Positions 1-8,862 of a stretch of 64,000 bases of DNA are shown here, one piece after another (positions within the stretch are counted from its first letter, which is position 1; every line of letters starts with the position of its first letter). The translations under genes were made by a program, and so were the position numbers. The notes below the pieces were generated by a model. That model worked only from the letters and a program-made list of their open reading frames with translations, was not told the origin of the DNA and did no database searches. Source of the stretch: Setophaga petechia (lineage: Eukaryota > Chordata > Aves > Passeriformes > Parulidae); the NCBI GenBank assembly GCA_024362935.1, contig JANCRA010000166.1:605266-669265 (forward strand), read 5' to 3'.

Positions 1-511
1 GGGATACCTTTAGCAGTTGCAGTGTGCCTGGAGCTCAGGGCTTTCTGGATTAAAAAACCCTTACCCTAGGCGTAAGCCTAAGCCCTAAACTGGTCAATCA
101 GCCTAGGGTTAGGGACGGTCCCAAGGAAAAATGTGCGGAGGAAGCCATGTTGTGGCACTTTTTCGATCCCCTTGGGATGCCTTTGCCAGCTGAATTGTGT
201 CTGGAGCTCAAGCCTTTCTCATTTCAAAAACCCTAACCCTAGGCGTAACCCTAACCCTAGCTCTAGCCAGGTAAGTCAGCCTAGGGTTAGGGATGGCACC
301 AAAGAAAAAGCTGTGGAGGCAGCGATGTTGTGGCACTTTTGCACTCCCCTTGAGATACCTTTTGCAGTTGCAGTGTGCCTGGAGCTCAGGGCTTTCTGGA
401 TTAAAAAACCCTTACCCTAGGCGTAAGCCTAAGCCCTAAACTGGTCAATCAGCCTAGGGTTAGGGACGGTCCCAAGGAAAAATGTGCGGAGGCAGCCATG
501 TTGTGGCACTT

Positions 512-528
512 TTTCGATCCCCTTGGGA
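512..528 (+). other. CENP-B-box-like motif, degenerate (type copy)
   Basis: Aligned with the CENP-B box pattern nTTCGnnnnAnnCGGGn, the 17 bases here keep TTCG and the GGG at the right spacing. They have C in place of the central A and T in place of the C of CGGG, so seven of the nine essential positions match. The motif lies in half B only, so it appears once per 351 bp, every second half-unit. Binding is doubtful given the two missing essential bases, and a chance match is a real alternative. Confidence 0.3.
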
Positions 529-581
529 TGCCTTTGCCAGCTGAATTGTGTCTGGAGCTCAAGCCTTTCTCATTTAAAAAA

Positions 582-619
582 CCCTAACCCTAGGCGTAAC
601 CCTAACCCTAGCCCTAGCC
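582..619 (-). other. Telomere-like tract with G-quadruplex potential (type copy)
   Basis: The plus strand carries CCC runs at 582-584, 588-590, 600-602, 606-608 and 612-614, so the minus strand carries five GGG runs separated by 3, 3, 9 and 3 bases. With one 9-base loop this meets a relaxed G-quadruplex pattern, and the plus strand is the matching i-motif candidate. The tract is a mix of CCCTAA and CCCTAG repeats interrupted by GGCGT. It recurs in nearly every unit; the 333-bp units keep only part of it. Folding is inference. Confidence 0.6.
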
Positions 620-643
620 AGGTAAATCAGCCTAGGGTTAGGG
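582..643. repeat. Telomere-like inverted repeat, 13-bp perfect arms
   Basis: CCCTAACCCTAGG at 582-594 is the exact reverse complement of CCTAGGGTTAGGG at 631-643, with a 36-base spacer. The second half repeats the design less perfectly: CCCTTACCCTAGG at 760-772 against CCTAGGGTTAGGG at 804-816, with one mismatch and a 31-base spacer. Each unit can therefore form two stem-loops made of telomere-like sequence. The arrangement repeats across the array. A single-stranded hairpin or cruciform is possible but not shown. Confidence 0.7.
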
Positions 644-803
644 ATGGCACCAAAGAAAAAGCTGTGGAGGCAGCGATGTTGTGGCACTTTTGCGCTCCCC
701 TTGGGATACCTTTTGCAGTTGCAGGGTGCCTGGAGCTCAGGGCTTTCTGGATTAAAAAACCCTTACCCTAGGCGTAAGCCTAAGCCCTCAACTGGCCAAT
801 CAG
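631..803 (+). repeat. Half-unit A (173 bp), type copy
   Basis: This half starts at CCTAGGGTTAGGGATGG, carries TTTTGCGCTCCCCTTGGGAT, and ends with CCCTTACCCTAGGCGTAAGC and a short CTAAACTGGTCAATCAG or CTCAACTGGCCAATCAG linker. It lacks the TTCG core of half B and has a shorter, more degenerate telomere-like end. Variants useful for tracing blocks include TGGCGC or TGGCAC after ATGTTG, GATATCTTTT for GATACCTTTT, ACCTTTAGCAG for ACCTTTTGCAG, CAGGGAGCC for CAGTGTGCC, and CGTAACCCTTACCCG for CGTAAGCCTAAGCCC in the linker. Confidence 0.9.
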
Positions 804-1109
804 CCTAGGGTTAGGGACGGTCCCAAGGAAAAATGTGCGGAGGCAGCCATGTTGTGGCACTTTTTCGATCCCATTGGGATGCCTTTGCCAGCTGAATTGT
901 GTCTGGAGCTCAAACCTTTCTCATTTAAAAAAGCCTACCCCTAGGCGTAACCCTAACCCTAGCCCTAGCCAGGTAAATCAGCCTAGGGTTAGGGATGGCA
1001 CCAAAGAAAAAGCTGTGGAGGCAGCGATGTTGTGGCGCTTTTGCGCTCCCCTTGGGATACCTTTTGCAGTTGCAGTGTGCCTGGAGCTCAGGGCTTTCTG
1101 GATTAAAAA

Positions 1110-1160
1110 ACCCTTACCCTAGGCGTAAGCCTAAACCCAATGTCAATCAGCCTAGGGTTA
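1110..1160 (+). repeat. 4-bp linker deletion giving 347-bp units
   Basis: The half-A linker, normally CTAAACTGGTCAATCAG, is shortened to CCCAATGTCAATCAG here and near 2536 and 2886, and to CCCAAAGTCAATCAG near 19993 and 22779. Five units are affected (835, 2236, 2583, 19689, 22475). The two spellings mark two lineages, or one deletion followed by a substitution. Confidence 0.85.
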
Positions 1161-4100
1161 GGGACGGTCCCAAGGAAAAATGTGCGGAGGCAGCCATGTT
1201 GTGGCACTTTTTTCGATCCCCTTGGGATGCCTTTGCCAGCTGAATTGTGTCTGGAGCTCAAGCCTTTCTCATTTAAAAAACCCTAACCCTAGGCGTAACC
1301 CTAACCCTAGCCCTAGCCAGGTAAATCAGCCTAGGGTTAGGGATGGCACCAAAGAAAAAGCTGTGGAGGCAGCGATGTTGTGGCGCTTTTGCGCTCCCCT
1401 TGGGATACCTTTTGCAGTTGCAGTGTGCCTGGAGCTCAGGGCTTTCTGGATTAAAAAACCCTTACCCTAGGCGTAAGCCTAAACCCTAAACTGGTCAATC
1501 AGCCTAGGGTTAGGGACGGTCCCAAGGAAAAATGTGTGGAGGCAGCCATGTTGTGGCACTTTTTCGATCCCCTTGGGATGCCTTTGCCAGCTGAATTGTG
1601 TCTGGAGCTCAAGCCTTTCTCATTTAAAAAACCCTAACCCTAGGCGTAACCCTAACCCTAGCCCTAGCCACGTAAATCAGCCTAGGGTTAGGGATGGCAC
1701 CAAAGAAAAAGCTGTGGAGGCAGCGATGTTGTGGCACTTTTGCGCTCCCCTTGGGATATCTTTTGCAGTTGCAGTGCGCCTGGAGCTGAGGGCTTTCTGG
1801 ATTAAAAAACCCTTACCCTAGGCGTAAGCCTAAGCCCTAAACTGGTCAATCAGCCTAGGGTTAGGGACGGTCCCAAGGAAAAATGTGCGGAGGCAGCCAT
1901 GTTGTGGCACTTTTTCGATCCCATTGGGATGCCTTTGCCAGCTGAATTGTGTCTGGAGCTCAAGCCTTTCTCATTTAAAAAACCCTAACCCTAGGCGTAA
2001 CCCTAACCCTAGCCCTAGCCAGGTAAATCAGCCTAGGGTTAGGGATGGCACCAAAGAAAAAGCTGTGGAGGCAGCATAGTTGTGGCGCTTTTGCGCTCCC
2101 CTTGGGATACCTTTTGCAGTTGCAGTGTGCCTGGAGCTCAGGGCTTTCTGGATTAAAAAACCCTTACCCTAGGCGTAAGCCTAAGCCCTAAACTGGTCAA
2201 TCAGCCTAGGGTTAGGGACGCTCCAAAGGAAAAATGTGCGGAGGCAGCCATGTTGTGGCACTTTTTCGATCCCCTTGGGATGCCTTTGCCAGCTGAATTG
2301 TGTCTGGAGCTCAAACCTTTCTCATTTAAAAAACCCTACCCCTAGGCGTAACCCTAACCCTAGCCCTAGCCAGGTAAATCAGCCTAGGGTTAGGGATGGC
2401 ACCAAAGAAAAAGCTGTGGAGGCAGCGATGTTGTGGCACTTTTGCGCTCCCCTTGGGATACCTTTTGCAGTTGCAGTGTGCCTGGAGCTCAGGGCTTTCT
2501 GGATTAAAAAACCCTTACCCTAGGCGTAAGCCTAAACCCAATGTCAATCAGCCTAGGGTTAGGGACGGTCCCAAGGAAAAATGTGCGGAGGCAGCCATGT
2601 TGTGGCACTTTTTCGATCCCCTTGGGATGCCTTTGCCAGCTGAATTGTGTCTGGATCTCAAGCCTTTCTCATTTAAAAAACCCTAACCCTAGGCGTAACC
2701 CTAACCCTAGCCCTAGCCAGGTAAATCAGCCTAGGGTTAGGGATGGCACCAAAGAAAAAGCTGTGGAGGCAGCGATGTTGTGGCGCTTTTGCGCTCCCCT
2801 TGGGATACCTTTTGCAGTTGCAGTGTGCCTGGAGCTCAGGGCTTTCTGGATTAAAAAACCCTTACCCTAGGCGGAAGCCTAAACCCAATGTCAATCAGCC
2901 TAGGGTTAGGGACGGTCCCAAGGAAAAATGTGCGGAGGCAGCCATGTTGTGGCACTTTTTCGATCCCCTTGGGATGCCTTTGCCAGCTGAATTGTGTCTG
3001 GAGCTCAAGCCTTTCTCATTTAAAAAACCCTAACCCTAGGCGTAACCCTAACCCTAGCCCTAGCCAGGTAAATCAGCCTAGGGTTAGGGATGGCACCAAA
3101 GAAAAAGCTGTGGAGGCAGCGATGTTGTGGCGCTTTTGCGCTCCCCCTTGGGATACCTTTTGCAGTTGCAGTGTGCCTGGAGCTCAGGGCTTTCTGGATT
3201 AAAAAACCCTTACCCTAGGCGTAAGCCTAAACCCTAAACTGGTCAATCAGCCTAGGGTTAGGGACGGTCCCAAGGAAAAATGTGTGGAGGCAGCCATGTT
3301 GTGGCACTTTTTCGATCCCCTTGGGATGCCTTTGCCAGCTGAATTGTGTCTGGAGCTCAAGCCTTTCTCATTTAAAAAACCCTAACCCTAGGCGTAACCC
3401 TAACCCTAGCCCTAGCCAGGTAAATCAGCCTAGGGTTAGGGATGGCACCAAAGAAAAAGCTGCGGAGGCAGCGATGTTGTGGCGCTTTTGCGCTCCCCTT
3501 GGGATACCTTTAGCAGTTGCAGTGTGCCTGGAGCTCAGGGCTTTCTGGATTAAAAAACCCTTACCCTAGGCGTAAGCCTAAGCCCTAAACTGGTCAATCA
3601 GCCTAGGGTTAGGGACGGTCCCAAGGAAAAATGTGCGGAGGCAGCCATGTTGTGGCACTTTTTCGATCCCCTTGGGATGCCTTTGCCAGCTGAATTGTGT
3701 CTGGAGCTCAAGCCTTTCTCATTTCAAAAACCCTAACCCTAGGCGTAACCCTAACCCTAGCTCTAGCCAGGTAAATCAGCCTAGGGTTAGGGATGGCACC
3801 AAAGAAAAAGCTGTGGAGGCAGCGATGTTGTGGCACTTTTGCACTCCCCTTGAGATACCTTTTGCAGTTGCAGTGTGCCTGGAGCTCAGGGCTTTCTGGA
3901 TTAAAAAACCCTTACCCTAGGCGTAAGCCTAAGCCCTAAACTGGTCAATCAGCCTAGGGTTAGGGACGGTCCCAAGGAAAAATGTGCGGAGGCAGCCATG
4001 TTGTGGCACTTTTTCGATCCCCTTGGGATGCCTTTGCCAGCTGAATTGTGTCTGGAGCTCAAGCCTTTCTCATTTAAAAAACCCTAACCCTAGGCGTAAC

Positions 4101-5739
4101 CCTTACCCTAGGCCTAGCCAGGTAAATCAGCCTAGGGTTAGGGATGGCACCAAAGAAAAAGCTGTGGAGGCAGCGATGTTGTGGCACTTTTGCGCTCCCC
4201 TTGGGATACCTTTTTGCAGTTGCAGGGTGCCTGGAGCTCAGGGCTTTCTGGATTAAAAAACCCTTACCCTAGGCGTAAGCCTAAGCCCTCAACTGGTCAA
4301 TCAGCCTAGGGTTAGGGACGGTCCCAAGGAAAAATGTGCGGAGGCAGCCATGTTGTGGCACTTTTTCGATCCCCTTGGGATGCCTTTGCCAGCTGAATTG
4401 TGTCTGGAGCTCAAGCCTTTCTCATTTAAAAAACCCTAACCCTAGGCGTAACCCTAACCCTAGGCCTAGCCAGGTAAATCAGCCTAGGGTTAGGGATGGC
4501 ACCAAAGAAAAAGCTGTGGAGGCAGCGATGTTGTGGCACTTTTGCGCTCCCCTTGGGATATCTTTTGCAGTTGCAGTGCGCCTGGAGCTGAGGGCTTTCT
4601 GGATTAAAAAACCCTTACCCTAGGCGTAAGCCTAAGCCCTCAACTGGCCAATCCGCCTAGGGTTAGGGACGGTCCCAAGGAAAAATGTGCGGAGGCAGCC
4701 ATGTTGTGGCACTTTTTCGATCCCATTGGGATGCCTTTGCCAGCTGAATTGTGTCTGGAGCTCAAGCCTTTCTCATTTAAAAAACCCTAACCCTAGGCGT
4801 AACCCTAACCCTAGCCCTAGCCAGGTAAATCAGCCTAGGGTTAGGGATGGCACCAAAGAAAAAGCTGTGGAGGCAGCGATGTTGTGGCGCTTTTGCGCTC
4901 CCCTTGGGATACCTTTTGCAGTTGCAGTGTGCCTGGAGCTCAGGGCTTTCTGGATTAAAAAACCCTTACCCTAGGCGTAAGCCTAAGCCCTAAACTGGTC
5001 AATCAGCCTAGGGTTAGGGACGCTCCCAAGGAAAAATGTGCGGAGGCAGCCATGTTGTGGCACTTTTTCGATCCCCTTGGGATGCCTTTGCCAGCTGAAT
5101 TGTGTCTGGAGCTCAAACCTTTCTCATTTAAAAAACCCTACCCCTAGGCGTAACCCTAACCCTAGCCCTAGCCAGGTAAATCAGCCTAGGGTTAGGGATG
5201 GCACCAAAGAAAAAGCTGTGGAGGCAGCGATGTTGTGGCGCTTTTGCGCTCCCCTTGGGATACCTTTTGCAGTTGCAGTGTGCCTGGAGCTCAGGGCTTT
5301 CTGGATTAAAAAACCCTTACCCTAGGCGTAAGCCTAAGCCCTCAACTGGCCAATCAGCCTAGGGTTAGGGACGGTCCCAAGGAAAAATGTGCGGAGGCAG
5401 CCATGTTGTGGCACTTTTTCGATCCCATTGGGATGCCTTTGCCAGCTGAATTGTGTCTGGAGCTCAAGCCTTTCTCATTTAAAAAACCCTAACCCTAGGC
5501 ATAACCCTAACCCTAGCCCTAGGCAGGTAAATCAGCCTAGGGTTAGGGATGGCACCAAAGAAAAAGCTGTGGAGGCAGCATAGTTGTGGCGCTTTTGCGC
5601 TCCCCTTGGGATACCTTTTGCAGTTGCAGGGAGCCTGGAGCTCAGGGCTTTCTGGATTAAAAAACCCTTACCCTAGGCGTAAGCCTAAGCCCTAAACTGG
5701 CCAATCAGCCTAGGGTTAGGGACGGTCCCAAGGAAAAAT

Positions 5740-6072
5740 GTGCGGAGGCAGCCATGTTGTGGCACTTTTTCGATCCCCTTGGGATGCCTTTGCCAGCTGA
5801 ATTGTGTCTGGAGCTCAAGCCTTTCTCATTTAAAAAACCCTAACCCTAGTCCTAGCCAGGTAAATCAGCCTAGGGTTAGGGATGGCACCAAAGAAAAAGC
5901 TGTGGAGGCAGCGATGTTGTGGCACTTTTGCGCTCCCCTTGGGATACCTTTTGCAGTTGCAGTGTGCCTGGAGCTCAGGGCTTTCTGGATTAAAAAACCC
6001 TTACCCTAGGCGTAAGCCTAAGCCCTAAACTGGTCAATCAGCCTAGGGTTAGGGACGGTCCCAAGGAAAAAT
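5740..6072 (+). repeat. 333-bp short unit (18-bp deletion), first of twelve
   Basis: The telomere-like tract of half B is shortened by 18 bp: one of two CCCTAACCCTAG 12-mers, which lie 18 bp apart in the full unit, is lost with the spacer between them, leaving CCCTAACCCTAGTCCTAGCC. The same length form occurs at 6775, 11671, 12706, 16197, 20738, 23524, 41407, 44199, 48041, 50130 and 59245. Those at 6775 and 12706 read CCCTAGCTCTAGCC and the one at 16197 reads TCCTAGACAGG, so more than one flanking allele carries the deletion. Confidence 0.9.
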
Positions 6073-7287
6073 GTGCGGAGGCAGCCATGTTGTGGCACTT
6101 TTTCGATCTCCTTGGGATGCCTTTGCCAGCTGAATTGTGTCTGGAGCTCAAGCCTTTCTCATTTAAAAAACCCTAACCCTAGGCGTAACCCTAACCCTAG
6201 CCCTAGCCAGGTAAATCAGCCTAGGGTTAGGGATGGCACCAAAGAAAAAGCTGTGGAGGCAGTGATGTTGTGGCACTTTTGCGCTCCCCTTGGGATACCT
6301 TTTGCAGTTGCAGTGTGCCTGGAGCTCAGGGCTTTCTGGATTAAAAAACCCTTACCCTAGGCGTAGCCCTTACCCGTAAACTGGTCAATCAGCCTAGGGT
6401 TAGGGACGGTCCCAAGGAAAAATGTGCGGAGGCAGCCATGTTGTGGCACTTTTTCGATCCCCTTGGGATGCCTTTGCCAGCTGAATTGTGTCTGGAGCTC
6501 AAGCCTTTCTCATTTAAAAAACCCTAACCCTAGGCGTAACCCTAACCCTAGCCCTAGGCAGGTAAATCAGCCTAGGGTTAGGGATGGCACCAAAGAAAAA
6601 GCTGTGGAGGCAGCAATGTTGTGGCGCTTTTGCGCTCCCCTTGGGATACCTTTTGCAGTTGCAGGGAGCCTGGAGCTCAGGGCTTTCTGGATTAAAAAAC
6701 CCTTACCCTAGGCGTAAGCCTAAGCCCTAAACTTGCCAATCAGCCTAGGGTTAGGGACGGTCCCAAGGAAAAATGTGCGGAGGCAGCCATGTTGTGGCAC
6801 TTTTTCGATCCCCTTGGGATGCCTTTGCCAGCTGAATTGTGTCTGGAGCTCAAGCCTTTCTCATTTAAAAAACCCTAACCCTAGCTCTAGCCAGGTAAAT
6901 CAGCCTAGGGTTAAGGATGGCACCAAAGAAAAAGCTGTGGAGGCAGCGATGATGTGGCACTTTTGCGCTCCCCTTGGGATACCTTTTGCAGTTGCAGTGT
7001 GCCTGGAGCTCAGGGCTTTCTGGATTAAAAAACCCTTACCCTAGGCGTAAGCCTAAGCCCTAAACTGGTCAATCAGCCTAGGGTTAGGGACGGTCCCAAG
7101 GAAAAATGTGCGGAGGCAGCCATGTTGTGGCACTTTTTCGATCCCCTTGGGATGCCTTTGCCAGCTGAATTGTGTCTGGAGCTCAAGCCTTTCTCATTTA
7201 AAAAACCCTAACCCTAGGCGTAACCCTAACCCTAGCCCTAGCCAGGTAAATCAGCCTAGGGTTAGGGATGGCACCAAAGAAAAATCT

Positions 7288-7297
7288 GAGGATAAAG
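7288..7297 (+). repeat. GAGGATAAAG variant patch in half A, first of nine
   Basis: The usual GTGGAGGCAG at this place in half A is replaced by GAGGATAAAG, several changes in ten bases without change of length. It recurs at 13219, 15675, 28600, 31408, 39832, 40885, 43677 and 47519. From 15675 onward it goes with TAGACAGG upstream, whereas at 7288 and 13219 the upstream sequence is TAGCCAGG. It marks one family of units spread over four different blocks. Confidence 0.85.
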
Positions 7298-8862
7298 CGA
7301 TGTTGTGGCACTTTTGCGCTCCCCTTGGGATACCTTTTGCAGTTGCAGTGTGCCTGGAGCTCAGGGCTTTCTGGATTAAAAAACCCTTACCCTAGGCGTA
7401 ACCCTTACCCGTAAACTGGTCAATCAGCCTAGGGTTAGGGACGGTCCCAAGGAAAAATGTGCGGAGGCAGCCATGTTGTGGCACTTTTTCGATCCCCTTG
7501 GGATGCCTTTGCCTGCTGAATTGTGTCTGGAGCTCAAGCCTTTCTCATTTAAAAAACCCTAACCCTAGGCGTAACCCTAACCCTAGCCCTAGCCAGGTAA
7601 ATCAGCCTAGGGCTAGGGATGGCATCAAAGAAAAAGCTGCGGAGGCAGCGATGTTGCGGCGCTTCTGCGCTCCCCTTGGGATACCTTTTGCAGTTGCAGT
7701 GTGCCTGGAGCTCAGGGCTTTCTGGATTAAAAAACCCTTACCCTAGGCGTAAGCCTAAGCCCTAAACTGGTCAATCAGCCTAGGGTTAGGGACGGTCCCA
7801 AGGAAAAATGTGCGGAGGCAGCCATGTTGTGGCACTTTTTCGATCCCCTTGGGATGCCTTTGCCAGCTGAATTGTGTCTGGAGCTCAAGCCTTTCTCATT
7901 TAAAGAACCCTACCCCTAGGTGTAACCCTAACCCTAGCCCTAGCCAGGTAAATCAGCCTAGGGTTAGGGATGGCACCAAAGAAAAAGCTGTGGAGGCAGC
8001 GATGTTGTGGCACTTTTGCGCTCCCCTTGGGATACCTTTTGCAGTTGCAGTGTGCCTGGAGCTCAGGGCTTTCTGGATTAAAAAACCCTTACCCTACGCG
8101 TAAGCCTAAGCCCTAAACTGGTCAATCAGCCTAGGGTTAGGGACGCTCCCAAGGAAAAATGTGCGGAGGCAGCCATGTTGTGGCACTTTTTCGATCCCCT
8201 TGGGATGCCTTTGCCAGCTGAATGGTGTCTGGAGCTCAAGCCTTTCTCATTTAAAAAACCCTAACCCTAGGCGTAACCCTAACCCTAGCCCTAGCCAGGT
8301 AAATCAGCCTAGGGTTAGGGATGGCATCAAAGAAAAAGCTGTGGAGGCAGCGATGTTGTGGCGCTTTTGCGCTCCCCTTGGGATACCTTTTGCAGTTGCA
8401 GTGTGCCTGGAGCTCAGGGCTTTCTGGATTAAAAAACCCTTACCCTAGGCGTAAGCCTAAGCCCTAAACTGGTCAATCAGCCTAGGGTTAGGGACGCTCC
8501 CAAGGAAAAATGTGTGGAGGCAGCCATGTTGTGGCACTTTTTCGATCCCCTTGGGATGCCTTTGCCAGCTGAATTGTGTCTGGAGCTCAAACCTTTCTCA
8601 TTTAAAAAACCCTAACCCTAGGCGTAACCCTAACCCTAGCCCTAGCCAGGTAAATCAGCCTAGGGTTAGGGATGGCACCAAAGAAAAAGCTGTGGAGGCA
8701 GCGATGTTGTGGCACTTTTGCGCTCCCCTTGGGATACCTTTTGCAGTTGCAGTGTGCCTGGAGCTCAGGGCTTTCTGGATTAAAAAACCCTTACCCTAGG
8801 CGTAAGTCTAGGCCCTAAACTGGTCAATCAGCCTAGGGTTAGGGACGGTCCCAAGGAAAAAT

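Larger units (their letters stand above)
453..630 (+). repeat. Half-unit B (178 bp), type copy
   Basis: This half starts at CCTAGGGTTAGGGACGG, carries TTTTCGATCCCCTTGGGATG, and ends in the long telomere-like tract 582-619, which has five CCC runs. Its TTCG-containing core at 512-528 is the part that resembles a CENP-B box. Common variants along the array are CGGTCCC or CGCTCCC at the start, GATCCCATTGGG in place of GATCCCCTTGGG, TGCCTGCTG in place of TGCCAGCTG, and GAGCTCAAACC in place of GAGCTCAAGCC. These markers were used to define the higher-order blocks. Confidence 0.9.
454..640. other. Cluster of YTAGGGTTR (TRF1/TRF2-type) sites, type copy
   Basis: The duplex telomere-protein consensus YTAGGGTTR is matched on the plus strand at 454-462 and 632-640, and on the minus strand at 585-593, 597-605 and 603-611 (the last two overlap). 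That is five matches per 351-bp unit in mixed orientation. The 333-bp units lose two of them. The consensus is established for vertebrate TRF proteins; whether the host protein binds here is inference. Confidence 0.55.
453..803 (+). repeat. Representative 351-bp dimeric unit
   Basis: This unit is described as the type copy. Half B spans 453-630 (178 bp) and half A spans 631-803 (173 bp). Both halves begin with CCTAGGGTTAGGG, then a CCAARGAAAAA stretch, then GGAGGCAGC, ATGTTGTGGCAC, CCCCTTGGGAT, a CTGGAGCTCA segment, an oligo-A tract and a telomere-like CCC(T/A)AACCCTAGGCGTAA-type end. The halves differ at many fixed positions, so they are an old duplication now amplified as a dimer. Half B ends with a longer telomere-like tract than half A. 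The half length is close to one nucleosome repeat, which is common for satellites; nucleosome phasing itself is inference. Confidence 0.93.
1..2929 (+). repeat. Left segment, eight units plus a partial unit
   Basis: Units start at 133, 484, 835, 1182, 1534, 1885, 2236 and 2583. Positions 1 to about 480 closely match 3501 to about 3980 (offset 3500), including the CTTTAGCAG marker at the left edge, CTCTAGCC and CACTCCCCTTGAGAT. The units at 1534, 1885 and 2236 resemble those at 4336, 4687/5389 and 5038. This segment is thus a relative of the next block with a different unit order. Three units (835, 2236, 2583) are 347 bp through a 4-bp loss in the linker, giving CCCAATGTCAATCAG. An extra T sits in the T-run at 1208-1213. 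Confidence 0.85.
2930..8862 (+). repeat. 17-unit higher-order block, copy 1 (about 5.93 kb)
   Basis: Units start at 2930, 3282, 3633, 3984, 4336, 4687, 5038, 5389, 5740, 6073, 6424, 6775, 7108, 7459, 7810, 8161 and 8512. Every unit has a matching partner 5931-5933 bp downstream carrying the same private markers: ACTTGCCAATC near 6732, GCGTAGCCC near 6361, CTACGCGTAAG near 8094, AAGTCTAGGCCC near 8804, and the in-frame TAG of GGCAGCATAG near 5580. Two units (5740 and 6775) are 333 bp. The copies differ, as far as I noticed, by C5 versus C4 at 3143-3147, T5 versus T4 at 4211-4215, and TTAAAA versus TTCAAA in the oligo-A tract of the unit at 7108. Confidence 0.9.

Noticed and set aside
133..420. 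Recurring reading frames of about 95 codons, one per unit, as a family of cysteine-containing proteins
   Set aside because: They arise because 351 is divisible by three. They begin at GTG, end at the TAG of CCCTAG, overlap other frames of the same repeat, and are destroyed by TGA (27367, 35089, 37546, 38599, 42443, 45234, 52921), by TAG (1885, 5389, 11320) or by indels in other units. No promoter, splice or codon-bias evidence supports coding.
509..523. tRNA-like or pol III B-box (TTCGATCCC), suggesting a SINE-derived satellite
   Set aside because: The first two G of the GGTTCGA pattern are T, no A-box lies at a suitable distance upstream, and the flanks cannot pair as a T-arm stem.
571..581. 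Oligo-A tract as a retroposon poly-A tail
   Set aside because: It is a fixed six-A stretch present in both halves of every unit, with no target-site duplication and no element body. It is simply part of the unit.
582..619. True chromosome-end telomere
   Set aside because: The tract is under 40 bases, mixes CCCTAA with CCCTAG, is interrupted by GGCGT, and is followed by further satellite in every unit. It is interstitial.
995..1243. Frame starting MAPKKK, resembling a basic nuclear localisation signal
   Set aside because: It is a second frame of the same unit, kept open past the linker only in units with the 4-bp deletion. The basic residues come from the CCAAAGAAAAAG stretch.
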